Source: Chitinophagaceae bacterium BSSC1 (GTDB lineage Bacteria; Bacteroidota; Bacteroidia; Chitinophagales; Chitinophagaceae). Taken from it: 64,000 nt of DNA. The DNA lies in the NCBI GenBank assembly GCA_002256435.1, contig NKJC01000005.1, positions 124,001 through 188,000 of the forward strand. Direction: 5' to 3'. The notes beneath the pieces were generated by a model. It was not told the DNA's origin, searched no databases, and saw nothing but the letters and a program-made list of their open reading frames with translations. Positions 28,101-36,905 of this stretch are shown here, one piece after another. The translations under genes and the position numbers were made by a program. How positions within the stretch are numbered: position 1 is the first letter of the stretch; the number at the start of each line of letters is the position of its first letter.

Positions 28101-28475
28101 CCATGAACCATCTTGTACTATTCCTGATTCCTTGGTAGCGTCCTTAAAATGCATGCCACCTTGATTCAGGTATAATTTGTTATCTCCCTGATTAGCTGCA
28201 AAAAAAACATCTACTAATCCATCCTTGTTAAAGTCTGCTGCACCAACACCTGCACCATTGTAGAAATACATGTATTTAAACATGTTGAATACCCCAGTTG
28301 GCTTTAATTGATTCACAAAATCAATCCCTGTTTTGGACTGCTCCAATACTTCAAAAGCGGGAGGAAGATTGGGTGATTGCTTGCAGCCTAACATAGATAG
28401 CATGACAGCCATTATCAGGATTGCAAACATCTGCTGCTTTTTGTATAGTCCAATTTGTAAAACCCTATTAATCAT
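25107..28475 (-). CDS. FG-GAP/VCBS-repeat lipoprotein with ASPIC/UnbV domain (copy 1)
   Basis: Large predicted cell-surface beta-propeller lipoprotein. The ATG at 28475 is chosen because it lies 10 bp after the upstream paralogue's stop; an ATG at 28532 would overlap that gene by 47 bp, and ATG 28430 is also possible. The lipobox SMLGC follows the hydrophobic segment. At least ten calcium-type DxDxDGxxD repeats are visible (for example DFNKDGLVDVF, DFDNDGDLDILV and DINLDGYPDLY). An ASPIC/UnbV-like segment in the middle (NAIGAKLILF, then SPVRGFLSSMEMPLHIGL) separates two propeller halves. It is the last gene of a SusC-SusD-FGGAP-FGGAP series. The role is unknown; glycan or peptide binding with SusCD is inference. 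Confidence 0.85.
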   Translation of the reverse strand: MINRVLQIGLYKKQQMFAILIMAVMLSMLGCKQSPNLPPAFEVLEQSKTGIDFVNQLKPTGVFNMFKYMYFYNGAGVGAADFNKDGLVDVFFAANQGDNKLYLNQGGMHFKDATKESGIVQDGSWSTGVSVVDINHDGLLDIYVCRVGKYETLKGHNLLLICTNIDKAGVPHFEDQSKQYGLDFSGFSTQAAFFDMDLDGDLDMFLLNHSVHQNGTFAPRANYLGTFSDVSGDRIYKNDNGHFSDITKSTGINSTAISYGLGVVVADINLDGYPDLYIGNDFHENDYLYINQKNGTFKEEITQRTMHTSQYSMGVDVADVNNDGFPEIVSMDMLPADPYILKRSEGEDTYDIFNLKIGYGYNYQYTRNNLQVNRRNGHFSETGLYSGIAATDWSWAPLWMDFDNDGLKDLFISNGIPKRMNDIDYINYISNDQIQNKIKWNNLEKADMELINKFPQIKLPNKFYSNKGNLVFNDLEAQVKGNLPTYSNGAVYADFDNDGDLDILVNNIDDPVLLYANTSNDKVKKAFASVNLEGPENNRNAIGAKLILFSKGAIRTYEKSPVRGFLSSMEMPLHIGLDQVVVDSAFLVWPDNSCQNIQFNAKDGQYLFKYQKGLKPFNYQSIIGFQVNFNKPMEDISASTGLAYMHNENVFNEFNREPLIPHMLSTEGPALAVGDVNKDGLEDIYIGAAKGFKPALMLQQVGGKFSKQVVPAFDKDSLYEDVDAVWIDVNNDGNQDLVVASGGNEYYGQEEFLLPRVYIGNGKAGFTKQADAFSNIYVTQGAIAAHDFNGDGFADLFIGGRAVPFAYGSIPTSYLLLGDGKGHFKDVTEAKAKGLSQVGMVTQALWFDIDNDMDEDLLICSEWGAITAWINNKGQFTQQILSDKKGWWNCLLPVDIDNDGDMDLIAGNLGLNSRLKASKDKPVRMYYQDFDDNGKKEQVLTYFLGEKELPFANKAELEKQMPIIKKKFLYAEDFAKASLKDIFSADKLDKAIQYSADWFSNTLFVNNGKLNFTAIPLPNEAQLSSIKSAVVIDANGDNLNDILLVGNYYDNNIQMGRYDADFGTLLINKGKGVLEASPLNGLVIKGQVRRITHIRFHEQNAWVLAKNNDSAQLIRFKMPIKK

Positions 28476-28485
28476 TTGATGCAGG

Positions 28486-31400
28486 TTAATGCTTGATAGC
28501 TTTTTGAATGGAATATAAAACGGGGATTTCATTGTTTTGCAAAATCAACAAACAGTCTTTGTTTTTGGTATGCAATGTTTGAATATCTCTAATCTCTCCA
28601 CGCAATTCTAATCCAGAGATATTGGCGGTTTGTGGTTTCCAATTACCCTTACCGTCTCCTAATAATACTTGACCAAAACTGGCATCTAGTCTACCCATCA
28701 TAGGTGGAAATCCAAAATTATTACCACCCATAACCAAGTCTGTAAACCCATCTGCATTTACGTCTACACAGCTTATGGCATTAATGCAAGACAACTGCAA
28801 GTAAGTGGGCATCTTTTGAATTTGAAACTGTCCATTACCTTGATTATATGCCACAAAAGACGCGGGTTCATTAAATTCCTTAACCAAGGTTTTCTTGATT
28901 ACTGCATCTGAAAACAATTCTTGCACAGGTTTTTTTGCAAAAACTTCGTGTCTAAGGTTTTGTTTTTTTAAGAGTGGTATTTGTTCTTCTAAATCACGTT
29001 TTAAAAACACCGGGAGGTCTTTCCCATCAATAGACCTTGTCAATATTTTATCAGTAATGCCATTTTGGTCAAAATCAGTAATCCAGATTTTAACGGGCTT
29101 TTCTTTATTAGGATGCAAGTAAAAATTCTCACCAAGATTTCCAAGTACTAAATCTTCTTTGCCATCAGCATTTAAATCGGCCACAGCCACAGACTGCCAC
29201 CAACCTTGCATGTCTGAAAGATTGGTTTTGATTTCTTTAAAATGATCTTTGTCAAAGGAAAATATCTTGGGACTCAACCATTCTCCAACAATCACTAATT
29301 CTTTTGAAGCGTCTCCAGCAATATTGGCCCATACAGCACCTGTAACCATTCCAATGCCAGCAATATCTGGATTCTTTTCCTTAGCCATGTCTTTAAAATG
29401 TCCCTTGCCGTCATTCACATAAACATAGCTTTCTGGTGTAATCCCATAATTGCCTGGGAAACTTCTAGCTCCTACAAAAAGGTCTTCGTCTCCATCATGG
29501 TCAAAATCATACGCGCTGGCAACAGCAATATTCATTTCATTATTGCCAAAAGCATTTACATCAATATTAAAATTACCCTTACCATCATTGATATATAATC
29601 TGTGTTGAAAAATGCGATTGCCAATCTGTGTATTATTACCACCCGCACCTACAAACAAATCTTTGTCACCGTCTTTATCTGCATCAAAAAACAAAACGGC
29701 TACGTCTTCAAAATCGGCATACTGTTCAAATACGGGAATGCGTTTTTTGATAAATGATCCATTGGCATTTTGTAGGTATAATTGACCAGGGTGTTTGGGC
29801 GATCCTGCAATATAGACGTCTTCCAATCCGTCTGCATTCACATCGGCCACCGCCGCCTTAGGGCCTTCCTTAGAAAGCATTCTAGGAATATTCCGTTCAT
29901 TATAAAAGTCTACCAAATCATCTTCTTGGTGCTTTTCAAAAGAACTTGGAATAGCAGTGAGTAGTTGGGTTTGTTTTGCCTTTGGCGATTCCTTAAATAC
30001 TGAACCTTTTAAAGGTTGTTCCAATGTCAATACTTGATTGATAGTTGGTTTTATATGGGTACTTACTATTCTATTGGGCCAAATCACCTGTATAGAATCA
30101 ACGGCTGCAGACTTGCCAAGTCCAATGATGGTTTTATAATCAATAGAAGATTGAAATCCCCTACTTGGAATAATTTCTCTGCTCATGATTTGATCACCAA
30201 CAAATACTTTGATCTGACTTCCTATGGCAAAACTATTGGCACCAGTTCCTTTTAAAGAGATGGCTATATAATTGTTTTGATTAATTTCTCTACTCTTATT
30301 CTTATAAACAAACGCTTTTTGATTCACGTTGCTGATGACCATATCTAGGTCTCCATCATTATCCAAATCTCCATAAGCAGCACCATTAGAAAAGCTTTGT
30401 TGGGTAAAGCCCCAATCCATTCCCTTGTCTGAGAATTTTAGTCCCCCTTCGTTTTTATATGCCTTATTCAATAAGGGTTGTTTGGGCATTTTTTTGATCA
30501 CGGCATCCACTTCATCTTTCTTACCTGTCATCACCATTTTCTGAACAATATCATTGGCAAAAAAGTCTATAAAATCTTGGTTGGTCAAGTCATTGTTGAT
30601 ACCATTGCAGATATACAAATCATTGAGTCCATCATTGTCTGCGTCAAATAACAATCCTCCCCAACTCCAATCAGAAGCGGCAACACCACCATAATAACAT
30701 GCGTCTAAAAATTTACCATTCTTATTATTGATTTGTAAAGTATTCTGTTGAAACTGCTGGTAAAAACCTGATTGTACTTTTAATCTGTACACGTCTATAT
30801 TATCAAAAGAAGAAGTTGTTTTGAGCCTATAGTCATCATCGGCCAACATATCTGTGGTGAAGATATCTGGGAAACCATCATTGTTTACATCACCCATATC
30901 TGCTCCCATAGAAGCCAAACTAGTATGTTGCACCCAGTTCTCTAATTCGTCTTTAAAGGTTCCGTTTTTTTGATTGATATAGAGATAATCTCTTTCAAAA
31001 AAATCATTGGATACATATACATCCGGATAATGGTCTCCATTCACATCACCAATGGTAACACCTAATCCAAAACTAATTAGAGATCCATGAATGCCAGTGC
31101 TATGTGTTACGTCTACAAATTTATCTCCATCATTTCTTAGTAAGTGATCTCCACCACCTTTTAGAAAATCCTTGATAGGCCATTGTTCTGCAGGCAACTC
31201 TCGCTTATTAGCATAGTTAAGGGTATTAACAGGTATAGGACTATTGTTTACTAAAAAGCAATCTAAGTCACCATCCAGGTCGTAGTCAAAAAAAGATACC
31301 TGGGTGCTGAATCCGTTATCGGCAAGCCCATAGGCTTTAGCGCTTTCTGTAAATGTGAGGTTTTGATTGTTGATGAATAATTGATTCTCCTTGCTAACTC

Positions 31401-31830
31401 CATCATTGATATGACCCGAATTACAAACAAAAATATCCAACCATCCATCGTGGTTAATGTCTACCATCACAACACCTGTACTCCACTGTGGCTTGGCAAC
31501 AAAACCCGCTTTCTCAGAAATATCGTCAAACTTAAAATTGCCCTTGTTTAAATACAATTTGTTAGCAGATTGGTTTGAGGTAAAAAAAACATCTGCTAAT
31601 CCATCATTATTAATATCGCCAATGGCAGCACCTCCTCCGTTGTAAAAATTACGGAAAGTAAAAATGTTGAAGTCTTTACTGTCTTGAATATTGTTTTCAA
31701 AATCAATACCCGTATTGTCCATCAATTGAAACAAAGCAGTTGTTGAGGTCTTTGAGGAATTGGTACAAGAAAGTTGGAATACCAATAAAATCAAAGTGAA
31801 TAATCGCGTATATCTAAGATTTGAGGTCAT
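28486..31830 (-). CDS. FG-GAP/VCBS-repeat lipoprotein with ASPIC/UnbV domain (copy 2)
   Basis: Paralogue of the following gene with the same layout: signal sequence with lipobox QLSC (Cys22), N-terminal propeller with DINNDGLADVFF, DYDLDGDLDCFL and DVNGDHYPDVYV repeats, a central ASPIC/UnbV-like region (FAIGSQIKVFV, then SRGFQSSIDYKTIIGLG), and a second propeller (DADKDGDKDLFVGAGG and similar). Collinearity of motifs such as ASDWSWGG and NGINNDLTNQDF with copy 1 (ATDWSWAP, NGIPKRMNDIDY) shows tandem duplication followed by divergence. A strong hairpin (31839-31874) separates it from SusD, implying lower or separate expression from SusCD. Function is not established. Confidence 0.85.
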   Translation of the reverse strand: MTSNLRYTRLFTLILLVFQLSCTNSSKTSTTALFQLMDNTGIDFENNIQDSKDFNIFTFRNFYNGGGAAIGDINNDGLADVFFTSNQSANKLYLNKGNFKFDDISEKAGFVAKPQWSTGVVMVDINHDGWLDIFVCNSGHINDGVSKENQLFINNQNLTFTESAKAYGLADNGFSTQVSFFDYDLDGDLDCFLVNNSPIPVNTLNYANKRELPAEQWPIKDFLKGGGDHLLRNDGDKFVDVTHSTGIHGSLISFGLGVTIGDVNGDHYPDVYVSNDFFERDYLYINQKNGTFKDELENWVQHTSLASMGADMGDVNNDGFPDIFTTDMLADDDYRLKTTSSFDNIDVYRLKVQSGFYQQFQQNTLQINNKNGKFLDACYYGGVAASDWSWGGLLFDADNDGLNDLYICNGINNDLTNQDFIDFFANDIVQKMVMTGKKDEVDAVIKKMPKQPLLNKAYKNEGGLKFSDKGMDWGFTQQSFSNGAAYGDLDNDGDLDMVISNVNQKAFVYKNKSREINQNNYIAISLKGTGANSFAIGSQIKVFVGDQIMSREIIPSRGFQSSIDYKTIIGLGKSAAVDSIQVIWPNRIVSTHIKPTINQVLTLEQPLKGSVFKESPKAKQTQLLTAIPSSFEKHQEDDLVDFYNERNIPRMLSKEGPKAAVADVNADGLEDVYIAGSPKHPGQLYLQNANGSFIKKRIPVFEQYADFEDVAVLFFDADKDGDKDLFVGAGGNNTQIGNRIFQHRLYINDGKGNFNIDVNAFGNNEMNIAVASAYDFDHDGDEDLFVGARSFPGNYGITPESYVYVNDGKGHFKDMAKEKNPDIAGIGMVTGAVWANIAGDASKELVIVGEWLSPKIFSFDKDHFKEIKTNLSDMQGWWQSVAVADLNADGKEDLVLGNLGENFYLHPNKEKPVKIWITDFDQNGITDKILTRSIDGKDLPVFLKRDLEEQIPLLKKQNLRHEVFAKKPVQELFSDAVIKKTLVKEFNEPASFVAYNQGNGQFQIQKMPTYLQLSCINAISCVDVNADGFTDLVMGGNNFGFPPMMGRLDASFGQVLLGDGKGNWKPQTANISGLELRGEIRDIQTLHTKNKDCLLILQNNEIPVLYSIQKAIKH

Positions 31831-31838
31831 GGCTAAAT

Positions 31839-31874
31839 AACAAAAAGGTCATTAAAATTAATGACCTTTTTGTT
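31839..31874 (-). terminator. Intrinsic terminator/attenuator after susD (second SusCD locus)
   Basis: A perfect 17-bp inverted repeat with a 2-nt centre (arms 31839-31855, 31858-31874). The distal arm carries a five-T run on the minus strand. Its position after SusD and before downstream lipoprotein genes is the same as that of 3624-3655 in the first locus. Confidence 0.85.
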
Positions 31875-31895
31875 GGTATGGTTGATTAAATAAAA

Positions 31896-33503
31896 TTAAT
31901 AACCAGGATTCTGTGTCAAATTCGGGTTAACAGCCAAAGCGCCGTTAGGAATTGGGAACAACAGATATTTGGCATCGGTAACTGGTTTAAGAGCGTTAGC
32001 AGCCAAGAAAGTTCCAAAACGGATCTGATCTTGTCTTCTCCAACCATCCCAATGGAATTCTCTTTGTCTTTCATTCAGCAAGCTGATAACACCACCTGCA
32101 TCAGGAGAGTTCTGGTCAGCATTTTTCAGGATCACTGAAGTTGCAGCAGAAGCACCACGCTTAGCACGTAAAGAGTTTACCAAAGACAAAGCAGTATTAC
32201 CACCTTGTGCAGTACCACCACGAAGAATGGCTTCAGCTTCCATTAGAACAACGTCTGCATAACGGAAGAATACATAGTCATTATCAGGTTGACCATCATT
32301 GGCATCCTTATTATCAACTACATATCTCCAGTAACGGATACCAGTAACTTCTAGGTTGTTGCCGCTTTCTTGTAAAGCAACTGCTCTTGTGAAAGACAAT
32401 GGAGCACCTTTTCTGTCTTGTAAAGCAGCACCAGTTTTCAGGTCATATTGCTGTCCAATCAAGAAACCAGTTGTGTTCACACCTTTAGGGTTAGGAAGCA
32501 CACCTGCTGGATCTGGATAGTTGACACCCAAACGAGTATCAGTTGCTTCAAATTTGTCATAAACAGCAGCAAGGGTAGTGAAACCATTCCAACCTGATTT
32601 GTTCATGTTGTAGTGGTTGGTTTTGTACCAAGCAGCACGTAAGTTACCACCTCTTGAACCACCAATGTTTTGATTGGTGAAGATGTTTTCTTTACCAATC
32701 ACATCATTGCTAGGTGCATAGTTGTCCCATACGTTAGCAGAGATAGTGTATTTGGTAGAAAGGCTACGCGCAATTGTGATAGCAGCGTTCATATCAGCAG
32801 CATCAAATGTTGGAGCAGCTCGGTTGGCATAAGCACCTTTATTCAGGTACATTTTCATCAACAATACATCAGCAGCATCTTTGTTGGCTTTGTAAGCAGG
32901 ACCACCCGCAGATGGGCCATTTGGCAAAGCAGCTTTGATAGCATTTAATTCAGAAATGATGAATGCAGCAGCTTCAGCACCTTTTAATACTTTAGGAGCA
33001 TTCAACAGGTTCTCACCTGCTTCTCTGAAAGGAACTTGACCATACAAGTCCAACACAGTGTACATAGCAAATGCGCGTAGGTATCTTGCTTCAGCAGCTT
33101 GTGATGCACTTGGGCTAAAGTTCAAAACGTTGGTTGTGTTAAATACCACTCCCAACAAGTTGTTGAAAACACCACCAACTTGAGCGTGGTCAGCATTCCA
33201 TGTATGTGCGTGGATTACCCTCCAAACCCCATTATCATCCCAGTCACCACCTCTGGTTGGAACCAGAGATTCATCAGAGCTGTTTTCTTCCAAAGAAGTA
33301 GCAACGTCTTGTGATTGAAAACCTTGCAAACCATCATAGCAGGCTTGTAACAGTACAGATACGTCTGTACTTTTTAAAAGGATTGATTGAGCTTGATCTG
33401 CTGTTAGAGAGGAGTTTAGTTTTTCTTCCAGTTTAGTACAGGAAACAAAACCCACACCAACAGTCAGCATCAGGGCAATCGCAGACTTTTGTATATGTTT
33501 CAT
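31896..33503 (-). CDS. SusD/RagB-family lipoprotein (second locus)
   Basis: Surface lipoprotein partner of the adjacent SusC. The lipobox is VSC (Cys22), followed by TKLEEKLNSSLTADQA. The helical TPR-like core includes RYLRAFAMYTVLDLYGQVPF, a strongly conserved family segment, then YADVVLMEAEAILRGG, FHWDGWRRQDQIRFG and the C-terminal NLTQNPGY. Its 535 residues fit the family. It starts 60 bp after SusC. It differs considerably from the SusD at 3685-5505, so the two loci should take different ligands. The C-terminal REFHWDGWRRQD motif is usual in SusD proteins of SusCD-FG-GAP loci as well as of glycan loci, so it does not resolve substrate. Confidence 0.95.
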   Translation of the reverse strand: MKHIQKSAIALMLTVGVGFVSCTKLEEKLNSSLTADQAQSILLKSTDVSVLLQACYDGLQGFQSQDVATSLEENSSDESLVPTRGGDWDDNGVWRVIHAHTWNADHAQVGGVFNNLLGVVFNTTNVLNFSPSASQAAEARYLRAFAMYTVLDLYGQVPFREAGENLLNAPKVLKGAEAAAFIISELNAIKAALPNGPSAGGPAYKANKDAADVLLMKMYLNKGAYANRAAPTFDAADMNAAITIARSLSTKYTISANVWDNYAPSNDVIGKENIFTNQNIGGSRGGNLRAAWYKTNHYNMNKSGWNGFTTLAAVYDKFEATDTRLGVNYPDPAGVLPNPKGVNTTGFLIGQQYDLKTGAALQDRKGAPLSFTRAVALQESGNNLEVTGIRYWRYVVDNKDANDGQPDNDYVFFRYADVVLMEAEAILRGGTAQGGNTALSLVNSLRAKRGASAATSVILKNADQNSPDAGGVISLLNERQREFHWDGWRRQDQIRFGTFLAANALKPVTDAKYLLFPIPNGALAVNPNLTQNPGY

Positions 33504-33563
33504 AATGTGATTTTTTTATTATTACGTTATACGTGATTTTTTGTTCGTTGGTTGTCCTTTAAA

Positions 33564-36524
33564 TTATAAATTAAAGTTGAATCCAATGTTAAATCCTTTA
33601 GCAGCAGGATAAGGGATGTATTCAATACCCAATGAAGGTACGCCACCAATATTCTTATCTGTGTTAACTTCAGGATCAAAACCACTATACTTGGTAATGA
33701 TGAACAAGTTGGTTGCAGTAAAGAACACTCGAACATTTTTCAATGAACCCAAAGTTCCTACGTTGTAAGAAGCAGAAAGGTTAGCCAATTTTAGGTAATC
33801 GCCTTTCTCTAAATAACGAGTAGAAGTAGTAATTGGGTTGGCCAAGCTTTCTTTAACAGAACCGCCAATCAAAGAAGAAGCAACGTTTCTTGATCCCAAG
33901 TTTCCAATTGGAATTAAAGCATTCAAAGTGTTGTTGTAGATATTGTGTCCAGCTGCGCCATTAAAGTTGGCAACAAATGACCATTTCTTGTAAGTCAGGT
34001 CAGTTGACAAACCAAATAATTGGCGTGGGTTAGGATCTCCAATATAATACAATGTGTTACCATTATCTCTGAAAGTACTGTTACCAGTTTGATCAAGACC
34101 CATAAATTCTTTCATGTAGAAAGCATTCAAAGGTTGACCGCTAGTTAAACGTTGAACTGATGCACCAGACAAACCTTGTCCGCCAATAGCACCAGTTAAT
34201 ACTGCAGGTCCGCTATAGTTTTCCAAAACGTTCTTCAGGAAAGCAACGTTAAACTGTGCATTCCACTGAAGGTCTTTTTTCTTGATAATAGCAGCACCCA
34301 AAGAAACTTCCACACCATTGTTTTTTACATTACCAGGTAAGTTAACCCAGTACTTGGTAGCTGGAGCTGGTTGAATAGCGTCAAAATTGAATAGGATATT
34401 GGTAGTGTTTCTGTTAAAGTAGTCTACACTACCATAGAAAGTACCGCCAGCCAATTCAAAGTCAAGACCAATGTCAAACTGCTTGGTGCTTTCCCATTTC
34501 AAATCTGGGTTTGCAACGTTTGCCAAGGCAATTGATTGCTGACCAAATGTATACTGAGATTGTGCTGAACCAGCAGGGAATGAAGAGTTACCGGTAACAC
34601 CATAAGAAGCACGTAGTTTCAAACTGCTGAAAGTATTGTTTCCTTTCATGAAACCTTCATTATGGATATTCCAAGCAAAAGCTGCAGATGGGAAGTAACC
34701 ATATTTGTTGTTGGCACCAAACTTACTAGAACCATCGGCTCTGAAAGTAGCAGTTAACAAATACTTGTCTTCATAGTTGAATCCAAGACGTCCAAAATAA
34801 GACTGTAATTCAGAACTTGGGTCATTCCAAGAATAGATAGAACGGCTAGCTGCGCTAGAGTTCTGCATGATGCTTGTGAAAGAAACATCACCTTGATTGG
34901 TGAAATCCTGAGCAGACATGCCAGATCCTTTGTAAGAAAACTTCTGATATTCATAACCAACCATTGCAGTCATGTTCAATGCAGAAGTCAATTGTTTGTT
35001 GTAGTTCAAAGTGTGTTGTAACACTTGAGAATTCAATTCAGCATTTGCATAGAAACCAAAACCACGTCCTTCTACACCAGGAATAGTGATATAAGGAGCT
35101 TCAGTTGCTTTACGAACACCAGTTTGGGTGTTCAAGCTGATGTTGAATTTGTAATCCAAGTTGTTGGTTAATTTATAACCAAGACCTACAGTAGCAAATA
35201 TGTTGGTGATATCGGCAACATCATTATAACCTTCAGACATTGCAAGAGGATTCACAACAGACTCACCAGGTACAACATTCAATGCACCAGATGATTTGTA
35301 TAAAGCCCTAGTTGGGTTCCACTGCAATGCCATACCAACCAAGTTACCTTGGAAGCCAGCATCATTTGTAACTGGAACACCAATATCTGTATTATGAGCA
35401 GCCAACAAATTGAAATCCAAAGAAAGTTTTTTGCTTTCCAAGAATTTGTATTGACCGTTCATGCCAATATTGTATTTTTTCAAGTTTGATTTTAGCAAAA
35501 TACCATTCTGATCGGAATAGCCCAAAGAGAAACGGTATTTACCATTTTCATTTCCACCACCAATACCTAGGTTATAGGTTTGGATATATCCTTTGCGGAA
35601 AATAGCGTCTTGAGCGTCAACATCACTACCGTCATTACCAGAAGTTAATGCATAAGAACTCAATGCAGCTTTGTATTCAGCAGCATTTAATACTTTATAT
35701 TTCTTGCGAACAGAGTTTTGACCAATGTTAGCAGAAAAATCAATTTTAGGAGCACCTACAGATCCTTTTTTGGTAGTAATCATGATTACACCATTGGCAC
35801 CTCTTGAACCATATATCGCGGTAGCAGAAGCGTCTTTTAACACGTCCATGCTAGCAATATCATTTGGATTGTAAAAATACAATGGGTTAGCATCTGGAGT
35901 CTGACCAAGACCATTTGCATTCAATCCTGGACGAGCATTTCTACCGTCTAAAGGAATTCCGTCAATTACAAACAATGGAGAGTTTCCAGAACGTACAGAA
36001 CTATTACCGCGAATACGGATAGTTGTAGCTCCACCTGGTTGACCACTGTTGTTAATTACTTGTAAACCAGCCACTTTACCTTGAATCAATTGATCAGGAG
36101 TGGTAATAGGACCTTGGTTAAAGTCTTTGGCTTTAACAGAGGTAACTGCACCAGTCAAGTCTTTCTTTCTGGCAGTACCATATCCAATAACAACTACTTC
36201 TCCAATATTATCGCTGGTAGCAGCCAGTGATACATCTACAGAGGTTTTGCCTTGGATGTCAACATTCTGTGAACCGAATCCAACAGAAGAAACCACTAAT
36301 GTGGTTGCGGATGCGGGAATACTAATTTTGAAAGATCCATCAGCACCTGTTTGGGAGCCGGTTTTAGAACCTTTCACAACTACTGAGGCGCCAGCCAACG
36401 GAGAGCCATCTTTGGCATCTGTGACTTTACCTGAGACAGTTTTGTTCTGAGCCTGCGAAAATAGCGACAATACGCAGGCGAATAAACCCACAAGCGTGAG
36501 TCTGGCAAGCATCTTTACATTCAT
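33564..36524 (-). CDS. SusC/RagA-family TonB-dependent transporter (second locus)
   Basis: TonB-dependent outer-membrane importer paired with SusD. I start at ATG 36524 (MNVKMLARLTLVGLF, signal peptide ending SQAQ); a longer frame reaches 36578 but adds non-signal sequence. The domains are a carboxypeptidase-like regulatory domain (VSGKVTDAKDGSPLAGASV), the TonB box (GEVVVIGYGTARKKDLTGAV), a plug with RIRGNSSVRSGNSPLFVIDG and DASATAIYGSRGANGVI, and a barrel ending GFNIGFNFNL. About 986 residues is typical. Upstream (36525-36905) lies a regulatory interval with an operator-like palindrome shared with the divergent LacI gene. The transported ligand is unknown; no glycosidase lies in this operon. 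Confidence 0.95.
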   Translation of the reverse strand: MNVKMLARLTLVGLFACVLSLFSQAQNKTVSGKVTDAKDGSPLAGASVVVKGSKTGSQTGADGSFKISIPASATTLVVSSVGFGSQNVDIQGKTSVDVSLAATSDNIGEVVVIGYGTARKKDLTGAVTSVKAKDFNQGPITTPDQLIQGKVAGLQVINNSGQPGGATTIRIRGNSSVRSGNSPLFVIDGIPLDGRNARPGLNANGLGQTPDANPLYFYNPNDIASMDVLKDASATAIYGSRGANGVIMITTKKGSVGAPKIDFSANIGQNSVRKKYKVLNAAEYKAALSSYALTSGNDGSDVDAQDAIFRKGYIQTYNLGIGGGNENGKYRFSLGYSDQNGILLKSNLKKYNIGMNGQYKFLESKKLSLDFNLLAAHNTDIGVPVTNDAGFQGNLVGMALQWNPTRALYKSSGALNVVPGESVVNPLAMSEGYNDVADITNIFATVGLGYKLTNNLDYKFNISLNTQTGVRKATEAPYITIPGVEGRGFGFYANAELNSQVLQHTLNYNKQLTSALNMTAMVGYEYQKFSYKGSGMSAQDFTNQGDVSFTSIMQNSSAASRSIYSWNDPSSELQSYFGRLGFNYEDKYLLTATFRADGSSKFGANNKYGYFPSAAFAWNIHNEGFMKGNNTFSSLKLRASYGVTGNSSFPAGSAQSQYTFGQQSIALANVANPDLKWESTKQFDIGLDFELAGGTFYGSVDYFNRNTTNILFNFDAIQPAPATKYWVNLPGNVKNNGVEVSLGAAIIKKKDLQWNAQFNVAFLKNVLENYSGPAVLTGAIGGQGLSGASVQRLTSGQPLNAFYMKEFMGLDQTGNSTFRDNGNTLYYIGDPNPRQLFGLSTDLTYKKWSFVANFNGAAGHNIYNNTLNALIPIGNLGSRNVASSLIGGSVKESLANPITTSTRYLEKGDYLKLANLSASYNVGTLGSLKNVRVFFTATNLFIITKYSGFDPEVNTDKNIGGVPSLGIEYIPYPAAKGFNIGFNFNL

Positions 36525-36905
36525 AAATAGCAGTTTAATAATTAACAAGCGTGTATTTTGTACACATTTTTGAATCAAAAAAACAGATTACTAAACTTTT
36601 AGCCAGCGAATGGGCATTCAAGTCTCCATGGTCAGGGAAGCGAGGGCAGGCTTCTTCTATGGCATTAATTTAACAATCTATTTATTAGGACATGAAAATA
36701 GAGTTACCGCTGCAACCCCTGACCTTAAAAAAAGATTAAGAAAGACCGCAAACGATTGCGATATGCTTTGTTGTTGAAATGTAATTGGACAAAATGGGTT
36801 AAAAATAATTGTCGTTCTTACACTAATCCCTTGCCAGGAAAGGATTCCTACAAAGGCAACTATGTTCTGATTTTTTCCTACTTTGGTGAAGATTAGATTG
36901 CTATT
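36525..36905. other. Intergenic regulatory region between divergent susC and lacI-type gene
   Basis: About 380 bp without a gene. It holds the CGCAA-N4-TTGCG palindrome (36747-36760), a weak GTGTA-N5-TACAC inverted repeat (36551-36565) just before the SusC start, and a short GAAGC-N8-GCTTC stem (36637-36654). I see no small ORF or convincing -33/-7 Bacteroidota promoter that I could place confidently. Confidence 0.6.
36747..36760. promoter_or_regulatory. Candidate LacI-family operator between second susC and its regulator
   Basis: CGCAA-ACGA-TTGCG, a 14-bp palindrome broken only at two central positions, with the central CpG usual for LacI/GalR operators. It lies about 145 bp upstream of the LacI-type ATG (36906) and about 220 bp upstream of the SusC start, so it could serve autoregulation and locus control. 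Confidence 0.6.

Noticed and set aside
25107..31830. Integrin-like adhesins or haemagglutinins
   Set aside because: The FG-GAP repeats alone do not support adhesion; lipobox, ASPIC/UnbV segment and SusCD context point to a different, still unknown role.
36551..36565. GTGTA-N5-TACAC inverted repeat before the second SusC start as an operator
   Set aside because: The arms are only 5 bp in AT-rich sequence, the motif occurs only once, and it lies close to the start codon; it may be chance or a weak 5' hairpin.
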